From contig JAUDYN010000008.1 of NCBI GenBank assembly GCA_030407005.1, positions 2,232,001-2,296,000 of the forward strand: 64,000 bases of DNA. The letters run 5' to 3'. The first letter of the stretch is position 1; each line of letters starts with the position of its first letter. The notes under the pieces were generated by a model. That model saw only the letters and a program-made list of their open reading frames with translations, had not been told where the DNA came from and ran no database searches. This document shows, one piece after another, positions 34,234 through 48,088 of the stretch. The DNA comes from Desarmillaria ectypa (taxonomy: Eukaryota > Basidiomycota > Agaricomycetes > Agaricales > Physalacriaceae). Both the position numbers and the translations under genes were made by a program.

Positions 34234-35629
34234 CTACACAGCATCTGTTTCATGTCTGCCGACTTGCAATATTGTTGCGCCCCGCAAGTCTCCGAATTTC
34301 ATCGTTCCTGAATACATCGGTTCTCGGTATAACGCTCGGCAGAACTCGCGAAGTCCACGGCCCCAATCGGATGGCCAATATTGGCTACACTGCGCACTAT
34401 TAATTAAGTCCTCCCGAATTGCTGGTAATGTGTTAATGCAACACGCACCATTTAATTTATCCCCCAAAAAGATGGCTATGCGATCGAAAAGGGCTCCGAA
34501 TTTTTCCTCGCTGTCTGGTGCATAGTCAAATGAGTGTTCCATCCCGTCTATCACTATGATTTCACTATTAACACCGGCATCTAGAAGTGAGCAATGAAGA
34601 TGTCGGGATTCATCCGCGGGAACTGCCGTGTCGATCTCGCCATGGACAAATAGAGTGGGGGGCCAGGCACCGGTAACATTCATCTGGGGAAATAGAATCT
34701 TATATTTGAGGGTGAATTCATCGATTGGAATGGGCGGGGCCCGGGTACGGAGCGTAGCGCTCAGGCTGGGTTCATGTGCACCGGTATAATAATCAAGGAA
34801 TGTTCCGAGTTGCAAGTACAACCTGGTCAATAGCATTCGAGGATTCGCAGGGTACCCCGGTGTAGGAGATGTATGGGGGTGATACTCAAGTGGAGAGTCA
34901 GCAATGGGAGATGAAGTCGCAGATGTGGGGAAAATATAATCCGTGAATTTGGAAGGATCCAGAAGCTCGCGTCCGCGAAAGAACGGAGCCGTTTTTAGGG
35001 TAATATAATGAGATGTCTGAGTAACAAAAGGGTGCAATGCGGTAAGCAACCGGAACTCGGGTGAGAAAATTTTGACGCGTACGAAAAAGTTTCCGCCCAT
35101 GCCATACATCGACAGAACAGCTCGAGGCCGCGGATAGGCGTGGATAGCGGCTAAATATGCACAGAGACCACCGGAACTGGTTCCCGCGACACCCATTGCA
35201 TCCTTGTCAATCTGATAGCTTACTCCAAAGGCGTTGAAATCTTGTGCGGGTAAAAATGCGAACAGATCCTTGATATCCTGAAGTATTTCGTATCCAGTTG
35301 TAGATCCGGACGGGATAAGCCTGTAGTCTGCGCACACGAAAGCAAATCCAGCAGCATTGACACGCTCTAATCGTAGCTCAGCATACTTTACGCCAACGTG
35401 AAATACATCCGAGAAACCCACTGCAAAGCCAATAAGGAAACCAACTTTTGCGATTTCCAACGGTCATACCGCCTCCGTGAAAGTAGACGACTGCAGGGAC
35501 TTTGGTGCATTGCGGATGAGTTTCCAGTCTAGGATGATACAGGTCGAAGTGAATCTTTAGATCTCCTATAGTTTTGTAAACAATAATCGAATACGCGTCA
35601 TCTTTCATGTTTCGTTTTGTCTTTGACAT
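34234..35629 (-). CDS. Alpha/beta-hydrolase (HGGG esterase/lipase-like)
   Basis: A predicted carboxylic-ester hydrolase of the hormone-sensitive-lipase-like group. The start at 35629 (MSKTKRNMKDDAYSIIVY) leads to the oxyanion motif YFHGGGMTVGNRKSWFPYWL. A 56-58 nt intron (GTGGGT..TTAG, about 35384-35441) joins it to RVNAAGFAFVCADYRLIPSG. The nucleophile elbow is GTSSGG, the acid lies in FVHGEIDTAVPADESRH and the His in DGMEHSFDYAPDSEE, so Ser-Asp-His are all present. No signal peptide is visible, so it is probably intracellular. A roughly 60-residue extension follows the fold before the stop at 34234, longer than usual. Substrate unknown. Confidence 0.82.
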
Positions 35630-37112
35630 CGTCACAGAACAAACAGTGATGGCGGTAGTGGCTGAGCTGAGCGCGTTCAGTTGGTGGCTGTGTCGTTCGT
35701 TCCCCACTACGGACATGCGGGCCGTCCGCAAAAAATTTCGGCCCAATTGGGCAAAGGCGCCTTTTTATTCCAATGTCGTTAGTGGTGACGAAAATATGTT
35801 AACTTATGCTATTGGGATGCAATACTAACACAAATTCTGACAATTTCCTGTTGCATCATAGCAACAAGCTTACAACCAAAAATGTGTACAATGTGTTCGA
35901 GCTGTGGACGGGAACAGCCGGAGCAAGTCAAAAACGAAAGTGCACCAGGCAAAATAAGGTTAGTGACCTTGAGGGTCTAGAGACACATTCCACAAGGATC
36001 CCGCAGATTCCGGAAAGATACTTATGTCCTTCGAGACAGGATCATGCTGAGTCGCGACGCGGTCATGATGACAATCTCACAAACAGTATTAAGGAGCCGA
36101 CAAGGAGTTGCTATAGTCTGGAAAGGACCTAAGTAATCTTATAGATCATGATGGCCCTGCAGGATTATGCGGAGTCCCATATTGGGCTTCCTAACAAGGT
36201 CTTGAGTCGCTATTTTCCGGGCGGGTAACTGGTTATAATACTAAGTGGATCCTTGAAAGGGCTAAAAAAGGTTGATACAATTAAGGACCTGAAGTTTAAA
36301 CCGAGGAAGGGAATGAGGGCGTGTAAGTACACCAGTAGTGCCATTTGAAGTTCCATGTAGGTCGTCGAGACCGTCCTCTTTTGTTTTAGATGACACCACC
36401 GTAAGGTTCAGCCGGGGGGTGTTGCTAGGTGAATATATATTAAACATGTGTATGCAGTCGTCCACCCGAGTAGCGAATTAATACTGTGCGCTTGGTTGAA
36501 AGCCCTGAACAACTATGTCGGCAGCCTTCAATTTGTATGATAGGCATATTGTTGCTTGTAATTAGTACGCATCGTGTTTATCTTTTGAGGTCGTTGCGAT
36601 GTGGTCAAAGCTGGAAAAGCATTGACCCGTCCCCCAAACCACCCTTAAATTGCGGCCTGGAAATTTGACATCGATAACAATAGTAGCCTTCATTCATACA
36701 GAGTTCTGCCTTGTATATAGGGGAGGATACGCATTTGTTAGAGCAATTCCCGATACCAGTCAAGTACAGACATTCCAGGAATAAGTGAGCCTACTACTTT
36801 GGCAGGTAATACTCGGGCGCATTTTTCTTTGGGAAGACAAACATGCTATCAATTCCGGTGTAGTTCTGTATATTCATGACCAGCGAATCCTTTGGAGATG
36901 CGGATCCGGTCAATGGTGAATTAAACCGCTCTTTAGGCACAGTGCAGGTCGGCAAGCCTGTAGAATAGATGAAGCATGCTAGTGCTGACAGGAGAAAATC
37001 GGAGAATGAAATTGGTGGCAATATGGAACGGAAAATCCCGGAAGATGTGGCGGTGCAGTAGGGCTGCGTTCAGTGTGCTGGACAGCACATTTGTTTTCCG
37101 ACAGCGACCGCA
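35630..37112. other. 1.5-kb gap; no gene called
   Basis: Divergent spacer between the hydrolase (minus) and the membrane protein (plus). One minus-strand frame (36794-37021) has coding-like composition (SALACFIYSTGLPTCTVPK..KNAPEYYLPK) but lacks an ATG or a partner exon, so I leave it uncalled. Confidence 0.45.
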
Positions 37113-37709
37113 ATGACCTCAACAGGCGCATACGCACTGAAGACGCCCTACTACCTCCTTGGAATTTATGTTTTCTTTCTTGAAAGCATAGATTTTTTGG
37201 CCTTCTTGCCTTCGCCTTTCGCAAACGTTGTGGCCACGCAACTCTGGTTTCTCTCCTCAGCACTATTTGCGGGCTCTATCATTCTCTTCATGTACCTCAC
37301 ATTCACGACACTCCTTCTTGGTGCAGTAAAGGCACTAGCCTATTTTGTGCCGTTTCCCAATGCGCCTGCAGTCCCAAGTGAGTGGCGATGGGAGTTGGTC
37401 CAAGATATCTATCTCTCCCTCTTCTCTCTGGGCGTCGCATTCAACCACGCTCTCTATAATGGTGGATTTGGCTCAGAGTCACCAAATGGTATTTCCGAGC
37501 GAGTCTTTAAGCTCCTTGGTCATGTGGGTGCTGCCCTTATCCTGGAGATTCAGATTGTTGGAGGTATCATTGGGGTTATTGTCCTCAGCAAGGTCGTGGT
37601 ATCCCTATGGCCATGGAAGGTTGATGAAGATCTTGAAAAAGGTCCTGTGACAACGTCAGGTGTCCAGGATGAAGCGAAGGAGACGACAGTGTCAGAAAAG
37701 AAGGCATAG
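37113..37709 (+). CDS. Four-helix membrane protein of unknown function, 198 aa, single exon
   Basis: An intronless 198-codon gene, unusual among the intron-rich neighbours. The first ATG (37113) starts MTSTGAYALKTPYYLLGIYV. Four hydrophobic segments are visible at about residues 12-33, 43-70 (WFLSSALFAGSIILFMYLTF), 95-115 and 135-165 (ILEIQIVGGIIGVIVLSKVV). A charged C-terminal tail (DEDLEKGPVTTSGVQDEAKE) probably faces the cytosol. I do not recognise the family. The lack of in-frame stops, consistent third-position bias and clean start argue that it is real. Confidence 0.7.
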   Translation: MTSTGAYALKTPYYLLGIYVFFLESIDFLAFLPSPFANVVATQLWFLSSALFAGSIILFMYLTFTTLLLGAVKALAYFVPFPNAPAVPSEWRWELVQDIYLSLFSLGVAFNHALYNGGFGSESPNGISERVFKLLGHVGAALILEIQIVGGIIGVIVLSKVVVSLWPWKVDEDLEKGPVTTSGVQDEAKETTVSEKKA

Positions 37710-39040
37710 GTCCAGGTCGATGACGAATGTGCTTTTCAGGCATGTTTTTTTCTCTCTTTGTTCGCCTTTCTCGTCACATTCACCTTTTCTACACACCTTT
37801 ACGTTGCAGTCGAATGTTTTCACATACATAGGATGCAACGTATGGTAAAGCCTTAGCGACCATCCGTACGGTATTCTTCTTTTTATCTGCTGTCAGTTTC
37901 TACCTTTAAGAACTCTCCGATACCCTAGATCTCACATGCTCCATATTACCCCGTTTGTTTCCGCAGTAATGCTATTTATACGATTTTTAGGCAGAACGTT
38001 GCGTAGCACACGACCTCCACTCGAGCAAGTATTTGGACGTGAGCTTTGGTTCAATCAGATGAAAACTGCTTCAGATTATCTCCAGATACATGATGAATTT
38101 AGGGTGACTTGGCTTCGTACATCCTGGTGGAGTTATGACCATTTAACTGATTTATTACCCGCAGGCGATAACATGGAGATCATCATAATGCAGTTCGTGT
38201 TCCACAGCGACAACACTTGAACATCTCCGCAGCAACGGGACAGAAGTCTTTTGGAATGCTTCCCGCTTGACTGCTGCTGCGGTAGAATTGCTGGCGAAAA
38301 GAACTCATGTCCGAGAATGTCATCGTTACGTCAAGCACTTACTGCTTCCTTCATTGAACTATTCTTAACCTCCAAGCTTAAGACTTAGTCATTCTCCTCG
38401 TCAGAAGTCTTGTGTCATCGACTTATTTCCCCCACTTGGGCGTTTCTTACTTATATCATCACCACAGTTTGGACATGTGAACGCAGACTCTGGCGAACTG
38501 CATATCGTTCATGCCTTTTACAGGAAAAGACCACCCACGCATTATGCATCCGTCATCTACGAGATCTGCGGCCACCCACGTTCTCGAGCTCAAAAGCTTT
38601 TTAAGTTCAATGATCCCGTTTCCATCGTTTACATGACTCGTATATGCCTCATCGCCGGGTCTCTTCTTCGGTACGCGAGGCTGCTTCTTGCATTTAACCA
38701 CCTCCGGAATGCTACCCTTCCCTAGTGCAAAGCTGCCCGAACGCGATGACCATTGTCGTTTGTAAAATACGATTCTATACTATGGAACCTGAACGCAGCC
38801 CAACATTTGTCAGTGTGTTAACTGCAGTGGGACCGGTCCTTTTTTCGGCAGCTCAAGTCTATACAGCTAGCGAATTATCTATGCGAAGAGACGATATACT
38901 CGATGGGGTTCTGGGAGTGCCAGTGGCATCTATTTCTTTCTTCGGTCGAACACATAAGGCCTTGCCAGGGGCGATTGGTACTTAAACGTTAAACATTTAA
39001 ACGCCATTGTAGGCCGTTAACAGACCCCCAACTGCATAAA
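37710..39040. other. 1.3-kb gap; no gene called
   Basis: It follows the single-exon membrane gene and leads to the small secreted protein gene. Plus-strand open frames of 94, 82 and 86 codons (37936, 38477, 38725) match no family I know. The right end holds the promoter of the gene at 39041. Confidence 0.4.
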
Positions 39041-39385
39041 ATGGCATTCTTCACTCGCCTCGCAATCACTCTCACCCTGGCTGCGACCTTGGTCAACGCA
39101 GTGCGCGCCTCCATCCCTCCCCTCTAGTCTTATTCTCAAGCTTGGCGTTCGTGTAGGCTCCCGCTATGGAGGCAAGAAACCAAGTCGTTCCCGTGACGAC
39201 TATGACTTTCACCAAGATTGAGTGGACGCTCATACCAAATAGCCCGTATCTGACAACGACTGCGTTCCCGTTCACTGTTACGTGCGTACAATCTGTTCCC
39301 AGCAGCCATCGTGGACCTGACTTCCCTTTCCCATAGACAATTCTCAACTGTTAAAGATGCACAGGCAACCCCTGTGGCGCAGTAG
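39041..39385 (+). CDS. Small secreted protein, 77 aa, three exons
   Basis: Found by splicing, not by a long open frame. Exon 1 encodes a signal peptide, MAFFTRLAITLTLAATLVNA. A GTGCGC..GTAG intron (39101-39159) joins to exon 2 (APAMEARNQVVPVTTMTFTK, then IEWTLIPNSPYLTTTAFPFT). A second intron (GTGCGT..ATAG, about 39282-39336) joins to exon 3 (QFSTVKDAQATPVAQ) and the stop at 39383-39385. Both junctions keep frame and both introns are about 55-60 nt, like the neighbours. The mature peptide would be about 57 residues, with no Cys and many Thr and Pro, so it is not a hydrophobin or a Cys-knot effector. No family recognised. Small secreted proteins of this size are common in Agaricomycetes and may be cell-wall or host-facing. 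Confidence 0.68.
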
Positions 39386-40109
39386 CATTGCTCACATTGA
39401 GGGATTTAGATGCGGAATGGAATTCAATAAATATGACTTGTTTATCGTTTGATCCTACGTTCTTTATCAAGTACCTTGCACACTTATCATAAGAAACTAC
39501 CAGTCTAGACTTTACGTGCTAGCTGCTGGTGATCTTTCTATCTTTGACGCCGTTGTTGTGCTCAGTCATACTGAGATCCTTTTAGGCTTGACCAACGAAT
39601 TCATGACAGTTCGGACCTTGGCATGGGTCATATTCCACTCCATCACCGATGCCATCTGAGAATTCTGTAGCAATATCATCGAGAAAATGGAGGCTTGCAC
39701 GTACATGGGCGCTGCTAGCGTTTTATAATAATATCACAGAAGCAAAGTCAACATACAGAGTTCAAATACATCATCACCGCGGTGCTGCACGTGGCAAGAC
39801 GATTCAAGAACTACTCTCGTGCTCAGGGAATGTTCCCGAGACCTAACTATGGGATATAAATAGTGTAAGAAAGACTGCTGGCAGAAGAAATATCCTAACG
39901 CAAATCCTAACGTAAAGAGACCCGAAGGATTCTGCACCATCCATCCTCATGAGATAGGTTGTAAGAGAGTTTAAACCCAGTACAAATTGCTACTATATAA
40001 ACATCATTCATAAATAGTACATATAGTACACGTTACGGTTATATTAATCATTTCTGTGTAGTGTTCTCCAGACCCCTGAGCTGAGGACCAACACACCGGC
40101 TATATGGAC
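39386..40109. other. Convergent spacer between the small secreted protein and the sirtuin
   Basis: 724 bp expected to hold both 3' UTRs. AT-rich near 39990-40050. No gene or repeat recognised. Confidence 0.5.
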
Positions 40110-41615
<1,506 letters not shown>

Positions 41616-42081
41616 GATGATGAGAGGAAGAGGTAAGAGCCGATCACGATCGGTGAACGTAGTGCGAACGAATCGGAAATATAATAACTAAATAAACAAG
41701 AGGACACCGACACACCTCCCGTCATTGAGTTATAGCGACGCGTTGCTTGAGCCGATATCCGGTAAGGTATGCCACATTTCACCTTGAGATTGCATGCCCT
41801 CTGGTGCTGACATTAATGAATCGGTTATGGTCAAACCGTTCTTTCCGAGTACTTCAAGTCTACAGTAACCGTCTCATAACCCGCAAGGCAAAAGGTCGAC
41901 GGACTCCGATTGATCAGTAACAAGTAGTATAGCAGGAAGGAAGCTAAACTCTGCAGTACATATCGTGGACAAACATTATACATACGTGGTGAAGGTGTCC
42001 AGTTTCCCAATTGGGAGGGTCATAGTAATATCCAGGTACACCAAGACTTGCGATACAATCCAAAAAATCAGCAAGTAAGCA
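41616..42081. other. Spacer upstream of the sirtuin
   Basis: 466 bp between the S28 gene end and the sirtuin start, both minus. It should hold the sirtuin promoter. Nothing recognised. Confidence 0.5.
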
Positions 42082-44267
42082 TCATTGACTCTCAGGTGGT
42101 GTCCAATCCTTCAACCACTCCATGACAAAGGCGATCATTTCTCCGTGGATCTTTCGAATTTCGGGGGGCTCGTCGCTCAAATTCTTGTATCCCCACTCAT
42201 CGTAGTGATGCACGGCATCTGTAACAAATGAGCAACGTATAGCAAAGGTAGGGATCACAAACATACTAGGAATAAGCTTGAAAGGACGTAGCACCGTGTC
42301 ATCGCGGTCCATCGCGTATTGACTGTGAGGCGTTGCGGGTCTCCACGGGTCAACTACACGATAATGAGCATAAAAAAACCTTAGATCAGAGAGCATTTAT
42401 CTACCTTCGCCATCAATAATTGCCAGACGGTCGGCAGCGATATCAAAGTCTCCAAGAACATTCACAGCTGTGACGTTAGGCAGCGGTGGCACAGTGAAGT
42501 ACTTGCCTGGAGAGAACGCCTAAATATGAGATGGGTGCTTAATATCTATTGATAATCTGTCAATAATCCTGCGCACCTGCTTGCATATCTTCGACTCATA
42601 ATCCAATGTTATCAAGTTGGAAACAATGCGAGGGTAGTCTGGTGGAGGTGCGGGCATGAAAAAACCCCACTGCGTGCATACTTGGAATTGCCATAACCGC
42701 CATGTCTGGTTCAATGTTGTCGCAGCATATTGACTATCGTCGAAAGTACCGAAACACTGAGAACAAAGATCAGGATATCTCGATATGATGACGACTCGCG
42801 AACATGCCTCTTCATGAGTGGAACCTTCAGGGCACTTAGAGACGACGTTCTGACGAGATAGCAAGGTAAGTCTCTTCCTCTGTGCGGCGTGCTTGTAATG
42901 AGCCCACCTGCTTGGTCCAATTTGCATAATTGACAATGGAAAAATCTAGGGATAAACCTCCAGGAAGCGAGATCATCCGAGCGGGATGCTCGAATTCTAG
43001 ATCGGCAACGTCAGCCGCCAAAAAACCGAATGGTGGCTTGTTCAACGCGTCACAAAACTCGTCAAATGCATTACTCCCATACGCCGGATCCCAACATTTT
43101 GCCTGCCAATACCCGAGCGGGCTCTGTCAATCCGCCATCGCAAATCAGCACGGGTCGGCAGAGCATATATAAAATTACCTCGAGCAATGAGACAAAATCT
43201 TCATCGTGCTGCAAGTCCGGAAGGCCAAACAGAGCTTTAAGCGGATGAGCAAGCCGTTTATTAGATAATAACCTGTCGATGGTTTCAATTGACTTTTGGA
43301 TATGGTGGGAGCACTTCGATTCGGCGGCTTGCCGGATGACATCCCAGTATTCCCAATAGACGATGGTGGCGTGTGTTACGCCTGTGGAGTCTTTAATGAC
43401 ATATATACCGTGACTATCGTGCCGACTGACCACTAGACGCAATAGCACCGAAAACCAACTCAGGGTACAACACTTTCATATGAGCGGCCCTTGCGCCTGC
43501 ATACGATCCGCCGTAGTAAATCCAAGGCGTGCCGGGGGCTGTCAGGTCTTCATCAATACCCTCAAACTTCACGTTGGCCATGAAATTTGCGCTATCGGCC
43601 GCAGCTTGTTCATTGTTCAGCCATCTTAATTGAGTGTCAATTCTCTCGCGACCTTCGCGCTGATAACTACGCACCTCAATGAGTCCGTGGTCAGGTTTTC
43701 GACAGCCATGGACTCTCCTAAACAAAAAGTTTCAAATTCTGGTTAATAGGGTGGTGTTTTTTGAGTCAGCACTTGGTCGAACCGTAGTAGCGATGCTCAA
43801 GCACAACACCGACGCCTCCAGTAGCCCTTGCCAGAATTTCGACAATGCCGGTGTCAAGGAACGGGATTCTATCCTACTCAAAATTTAGGCGTTCGGGGTG
43901 ATCTGACAAGATACGTAAAGAATCCACGAACCTCGCCACTGGTTTCCCCACCGTCCAGTACGATTACAGGCCCACCTGTTCCTGGTTCGTAATGCCGTTT
44001 ATTGACCCAGTATCGCTGACCAAAAGTATGACCGGAAGTAGTGTCAAAGTGATCCAAGGGCTGCTGGAACCACTGCACAGGGAACTCCTCGACAGCACTA
44101 TTGGTTGGATTCTGAACCGTGAGAGAGATCTTTGGTGTCTGCTGTTGTTGCAACTTCCAGAGGTTTACGCCCTGGGATCCAATAGCTGGTAAGGTGCCTA
44201 GAGCATTGCCTAGTGAGATGCAGATAAGGACTGTTGCCAGCGCCGTCGCCAGTGGTGACGAGGCCAT
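42082..44267 (-). CDS. Secreted serine carboxypeptidase, peptidase family S28
   Basis: Predicted to cut after proline (Pro-X carboxypeptidase / dipeptidyl peptidase II type), outside the cell or in the vacuole. The start at 44267 gives a signal peptide (MASSPLATALATVLICISLG). Landmarks: WFQQPLDHFDTTSGHTFGQR, YWVNKRHYEPGTGGPVIVL, ATGGVGVVLEHRYYG, the nucleophile GGSYAGARAAHMKVLYPELV, and the Asp/His region DGEVDPWRPATPHSQ and AVHHYDEWGYKNL. It stops at 42082 after EWLKDWTPPESQ. The Ser, Asp and His positions of the family are present. About twelve short introns join in frame where checked. Enzymes of this group help fungi use proline-rich protein at acid pH. Confidence 0.9.
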
Positions 44268-44847
44268 GGTTAGGTCACTAAGCCGCACTGCTGGACGCGT
44301 ATTTGGACTCACTCTCGCGTGACTTTACGATCGGGCCGTAAGCCATAGGACAGGGGCTGATATCCGGTTTCTCCGTTCCGGAAGCAGCAAGAGCCCAATC
44401 TTCTGCCAAAACAACTCCATGTCCTGCCGGAGATTTTCAGAGTTCTGAATGTTCTTCACTGTTCTCTTTGAATTACGACGCTCTGAGATCATCCATGAAT
44501 TCAAGATTCGAGGGTCGACTGAGTTCTGATCTCTGTTAGGTCAGAAGAAGTGTTTCTCAGGTTCTCTCAGGTTTCGTCAGACAAAATGATACAACGTCAA
44601 TACTCATGGTGCGTCTCCAGCGAAGGAGTACAGTACGGAACGAAACGCACGAAACATTCGATAAAAACTTGTGCCAACACTTGACACGACACGACCCGTA
44701 ACCTCTTACAGCGAAACAAACGATCTTCGGGGAAGAAAAGTTCTGTGGAGTTCGAGAACTGATGTCCATCACTATGTTCACCTTACATTGGCAGTGATGA
44801 ATGAAAGGGACTGTCATCGTTAGCACCACCATTTGTAATCTTTCGGT
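44268..44847. other. Spacer upstream of the S28 gene
   Basis: 580 bp holding the S28 promoter and the NAXE 3' UTR (both minus). Several imperfect TTCTCAGGTT / TTCTGA repeats lie near 44430-44580. No gene recognised. Confidence 0.5.
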
Positions 44848-45951
44848 CTACAATTTTCGCGAAAGCCGAGGGAGTTCGACAATTTGTTCTGACCCTGGAT
44901 ACGGTGGCAAATTGAGTTGAAACTTCTCCTCCAGCGTCCTGAGAAGTATTCATGTAACAACGTCAGTGAAAGGCATAGATTCGACCACTCACTTTGGAAC
45001 AAAACGACCACCAAGGAAGTGGATCCCTTCAAAGGACTTAACGCCTTCTTTCGGAGCCGTCAGACTGATGAGAACGTCAGGATTAAGGCCGACGCCAGCT
45101 TCATTCCCTTTCTCGACATCCCAGCCTGATGGGATGTCGACGGAGACGATGGGAAGGCGGGACTCGGAGATCAAGGGCAAAGCGGCATCAAAAGGCGCTC
45201 GAACTGGCCCCTTAAAAGAGAAACCAAATATAGCATCAAGGATTACATCGCTAGAAGATAAAAGGCTGCGAAGGCTGTCGGTATCCACTGAAAGTGTAAG
45301 CGTTTTGATCATCATATTATCGCATTGCGTTTTCAGTCGCTTTGAAGGAAGAAATTAGTGATAAGTGGAGCTCTGAAGTTTGGAAGCGATGTACCTTGTA
45401 TATGTCTTTGGACCCAGGCTAAAGAGGTTAACGTTACTGACTTGATCCCAGTCAACGTCATGGCGCGGTGCTCACTTTCGGCATATAGATTGTCGGAGAG
45501 TATCCGAACATGCCTCGAACCAGGGATGTCAAAAGACGGCAAAAAAAAAGTCAACGGGGGTTGCGCTTACTGAGATGTCGAGCGGCGACTAAGCCATCCC
45601 CACCTTGAAAGCGATCGATCAGCATGTAAATCAGCAGCATGAGGCACAATCTACCTTGATTACCCGGTCCACAACATACAAGAACTCGGTTGAACTTTTC
45701 TTTGTCGTAAACCTTGGCCAACGTCTGAGCGCATGCCAGGCCTGCCAGTTCCATGAGCTAAGATGTCAGATTTGGTTTATATATTGAAACACGCGCAGTG
45801 GCTAGCAACGGACCTGGTCGAGGCTGAATGCCCCTGCTGCGCTCATGAGTTCCTCATCTATCTTTAATTCATTTATCAGTACATTGAAGCAAAAATAACG
45901 AATGAATTCAACTTGTTGCGCCAGTTTTGCAGAGAGATAGCGAATCGACAT
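44848..45951 (-). CDS. NAXE: NAD(P)H-hydrate epimerase (YjeF N-terminal domain)
   Basis: Interconverts the R and S forms of hydrated NAD(P)H so that a partner dehydratase can repair them. The start at 45951 gives [13 protein letters not shown], then across an intron [33 protein letters not shown] and [20 protein letters not shown], the nucleotide-binding core. Later exons read [36 protein letters not shown] and [20 protein letters not shown]. After the last intron the protein ends [20 protein letters not shown], stop at 44848-44850. It lacks the kinase-like dehydratase domain, so the dehydratase must be elsewhere in the genome. Mitochondrial import is possible but no clear presequence is seen. 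Confidence 0.9.
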
Positions 45952-46303
45952 GCTGATCTTCAGGAGAGATGGAGAACCTCGCAGTGACGTTATTTGCTTG
46001 CCGAGCACTTCCCGGGGAAACAACGCGTAGCAACCGAATTGAATTATCTGTGACCGGTCGTGACCTAGAAGGCCTCTCCCCTAGAAGTGGCCGCCATCTC
46101 CGGCATTTCCAAGCTTCTTCCAAGGGTGTTATGTAGTAACTATGGTATCGGGGTCATTCCGTATGGCGTACTATCCGCTGTTTTAAGTGGCGTCCATTTT
46201 ACAAATTTCAGAAGCGGGATTTGGCCTCTTTGAGTTTGTAAACACTAACCGACCACATTCATTCGTTTCTCATCTAGTACTTACTTGCCTCTTCTTCACA
46301 GTC
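45952..46303. promoter_or_regulatory. Divergent promoter, NAXE / membrane protein
   Basis: 352 bp between divergent starts at 45951 and 46304. It must hold both promoters. No specific motif is claimed. Confidence 0.5.
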
Positions 46304-48088
46304 ATGGTCACTGTCTGGACTCTGCGGAGTAAGTGCCCGGTTCCATATTGTTAATAACCTTTGCTTGATGATCTGTCGCTTCAAGTCACCGCTACAGTTG
46401 TCCATGGCTTAGCACAGATATTCACTTTCTTCCGGCTAGCATACCGATCGCGGAAAGCACGCCTGTGGTTAGATGACGCGTGCGCGAGCATAGCCATGCT
46501 GTGTTCTCTGGTGTGGCTGGTCTGCTACTGGATTTTCACTGATGTGCCAGGTGCGTAGTATGTGGTTACCTTCTTTCTGTGCTCTCTCTAAAGTCACTGT
46601 AGGCGTAGGGCCTTTTGGTCAGTCTGAATTATTCAGAATAAGATCCTACTGGGTAGATAGCGCCATGTTTCTGACCGTTGTTTGGTATGTGTTCCATAGC
46701 TACCACTGGTAACGCGTCCGAATACCGAATGTCTCATCTTTAGGCTGAGCCGAGTGAGCTTAATGTTTTCGTTTGTGAGGTCATCCCCGCCTGGGATTTT
46801 TTCTCGGAGGCTACCTTTCTTTGGATCTGTATTGTTCCTTCTGATGTGGGCGTCGTTGCTGGCCCAAAGGATATACCTTTGTTACCGAGATAAATCATGG
46901 CAAGACCAATCACAGCCCAAATGCGATAGTGAGTGATCGATTTGTCCTTCGACGCGCCAACTAACTCGCTTATTGGTAGACCAGACTATCAAAATTACTG
47001 TGCTTGCTTGTATGTTTCCTTTGCGCCTAAGTATTACTATATCTGAGATTCGCGCACCATCCTAGTTGAATTCTTCTCGAACCTAATCATATTGGCTACG
47101 CCGGCAGTAACTTTGATCGCGGGCGCAGTCTACCATGCCCAGCACAGAGTATTATTGATACTTTTATTCTGCGCCGTTATCATCACTGCGACCAGTGTTG
47201 TCCACGCGGTTTACTGGATCCACGAATATGTGGCACTTCTGGAAGACCTGACAGCAATTATTGAAGTGAGTGACTTCTTTCTCCATCTATTTTCAATCGT
47301 CACTCATGAATATATAGTCCGGCTCCTCTCTGATGTTCATTAACCTCGCTGTTGGCATCATGTTCTTCCACCAGCGCATGGATCACAACGTGGAGTATCC
47401 TGATGACCTTGAATACCCCGACGGCTCTACGTTCCAGAAACGCGGCAGTAGCAGCCTGAAGCAGCGCATCGGCTCCCCTCGTAGGCTGAACGCCATTCGT
47501 CTCAGCCTTCAAGGTGCTCACGAATCATTTGCCACCTCTATACCCCATATCTACCTCGACGACAACACCACTCTCACCGGATCAACCACCGACGTCAGCA
47601 AAATCCATGGCGCCGAGAAAACCATCGACTCCGGTGTCGAGCTGGAGCCTTACACCCCCGCAACATACGCCAAGGAAACATCCAAGCTCTTCCGCCATGC
47701 ATCGTACCGATCATCGATCTCCCGGTACTCTGACGATTCTCCCACAGCGGATAATTTCCGGCATAGCGCAGACTCGCGGTTGTCAACGTGTCCGATGCTG
47801 AGGAACCTTGATGCCGTGTCTTCACCGGCGAGACCGGATCATTCACTCTCGCCACCGCCGATTGCTGCGCCACCTAACAAGTCAGTCAGATTCCTCAGCC
47901 CGTTACCGCCACGGTCGCCAGCACCATCGATATACTCCTCTATCTATAATCGATCTCTTATCGATGAAGATCCTTTCCACCGTAGGGAACCAGCTCCACC
48001 ATTGCCCCGTGTAGAGGGCAATGTGACCGTTCTACCTCCTGGAAAGAGGAAACCACTCACAGAAGCTGAAAAGCCAATACCATTTTAA
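46304..48088 (+). CDS. Multi-pass (about seven-helix) membrane protein of unknown function
   Basis: A typical Agaricomycete integral membrane protein. The start at 46304 (MVTVWTLR) splices to ITATVVHGLAQIFTFFRLAY, DACASIAMLCSLVWLVCYW, MFLTVVWLSRVSLMFSFV, VLFLLMWASLLAQRIYLCY, FFSNLIILATPAVTLIAGAV, LLILLFCAVIITATSVVHAV and SLMFINLAVGIMFFHQRMD. This gives about seven hydrophobic segments and a roughly 230-residue Ser/Pro-rich cytosolic tail ending EAEKPIPF at 48088. I do not see a retinal-binding Lys signature and do not claim rhodopsin function. A sensor or receptor role is only a guess from topology. Confidence 0.75.

Noticed and set aside
36794..37021. Coding-like minus-strand frame with a hydrophobic stretch and CTVPK
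   Set aside because: It has no ATG at its start, no acceptor/donor partner was found, and the upstream frame closes. It may be an exon relic but is not supportable.
46304..48088. Possible microbial rhodopsin
   Set aside because: About seven helices, but I see no retinal-binding Lys in the last helix and no proton-pump motif, so only a generic membrane protein is called.
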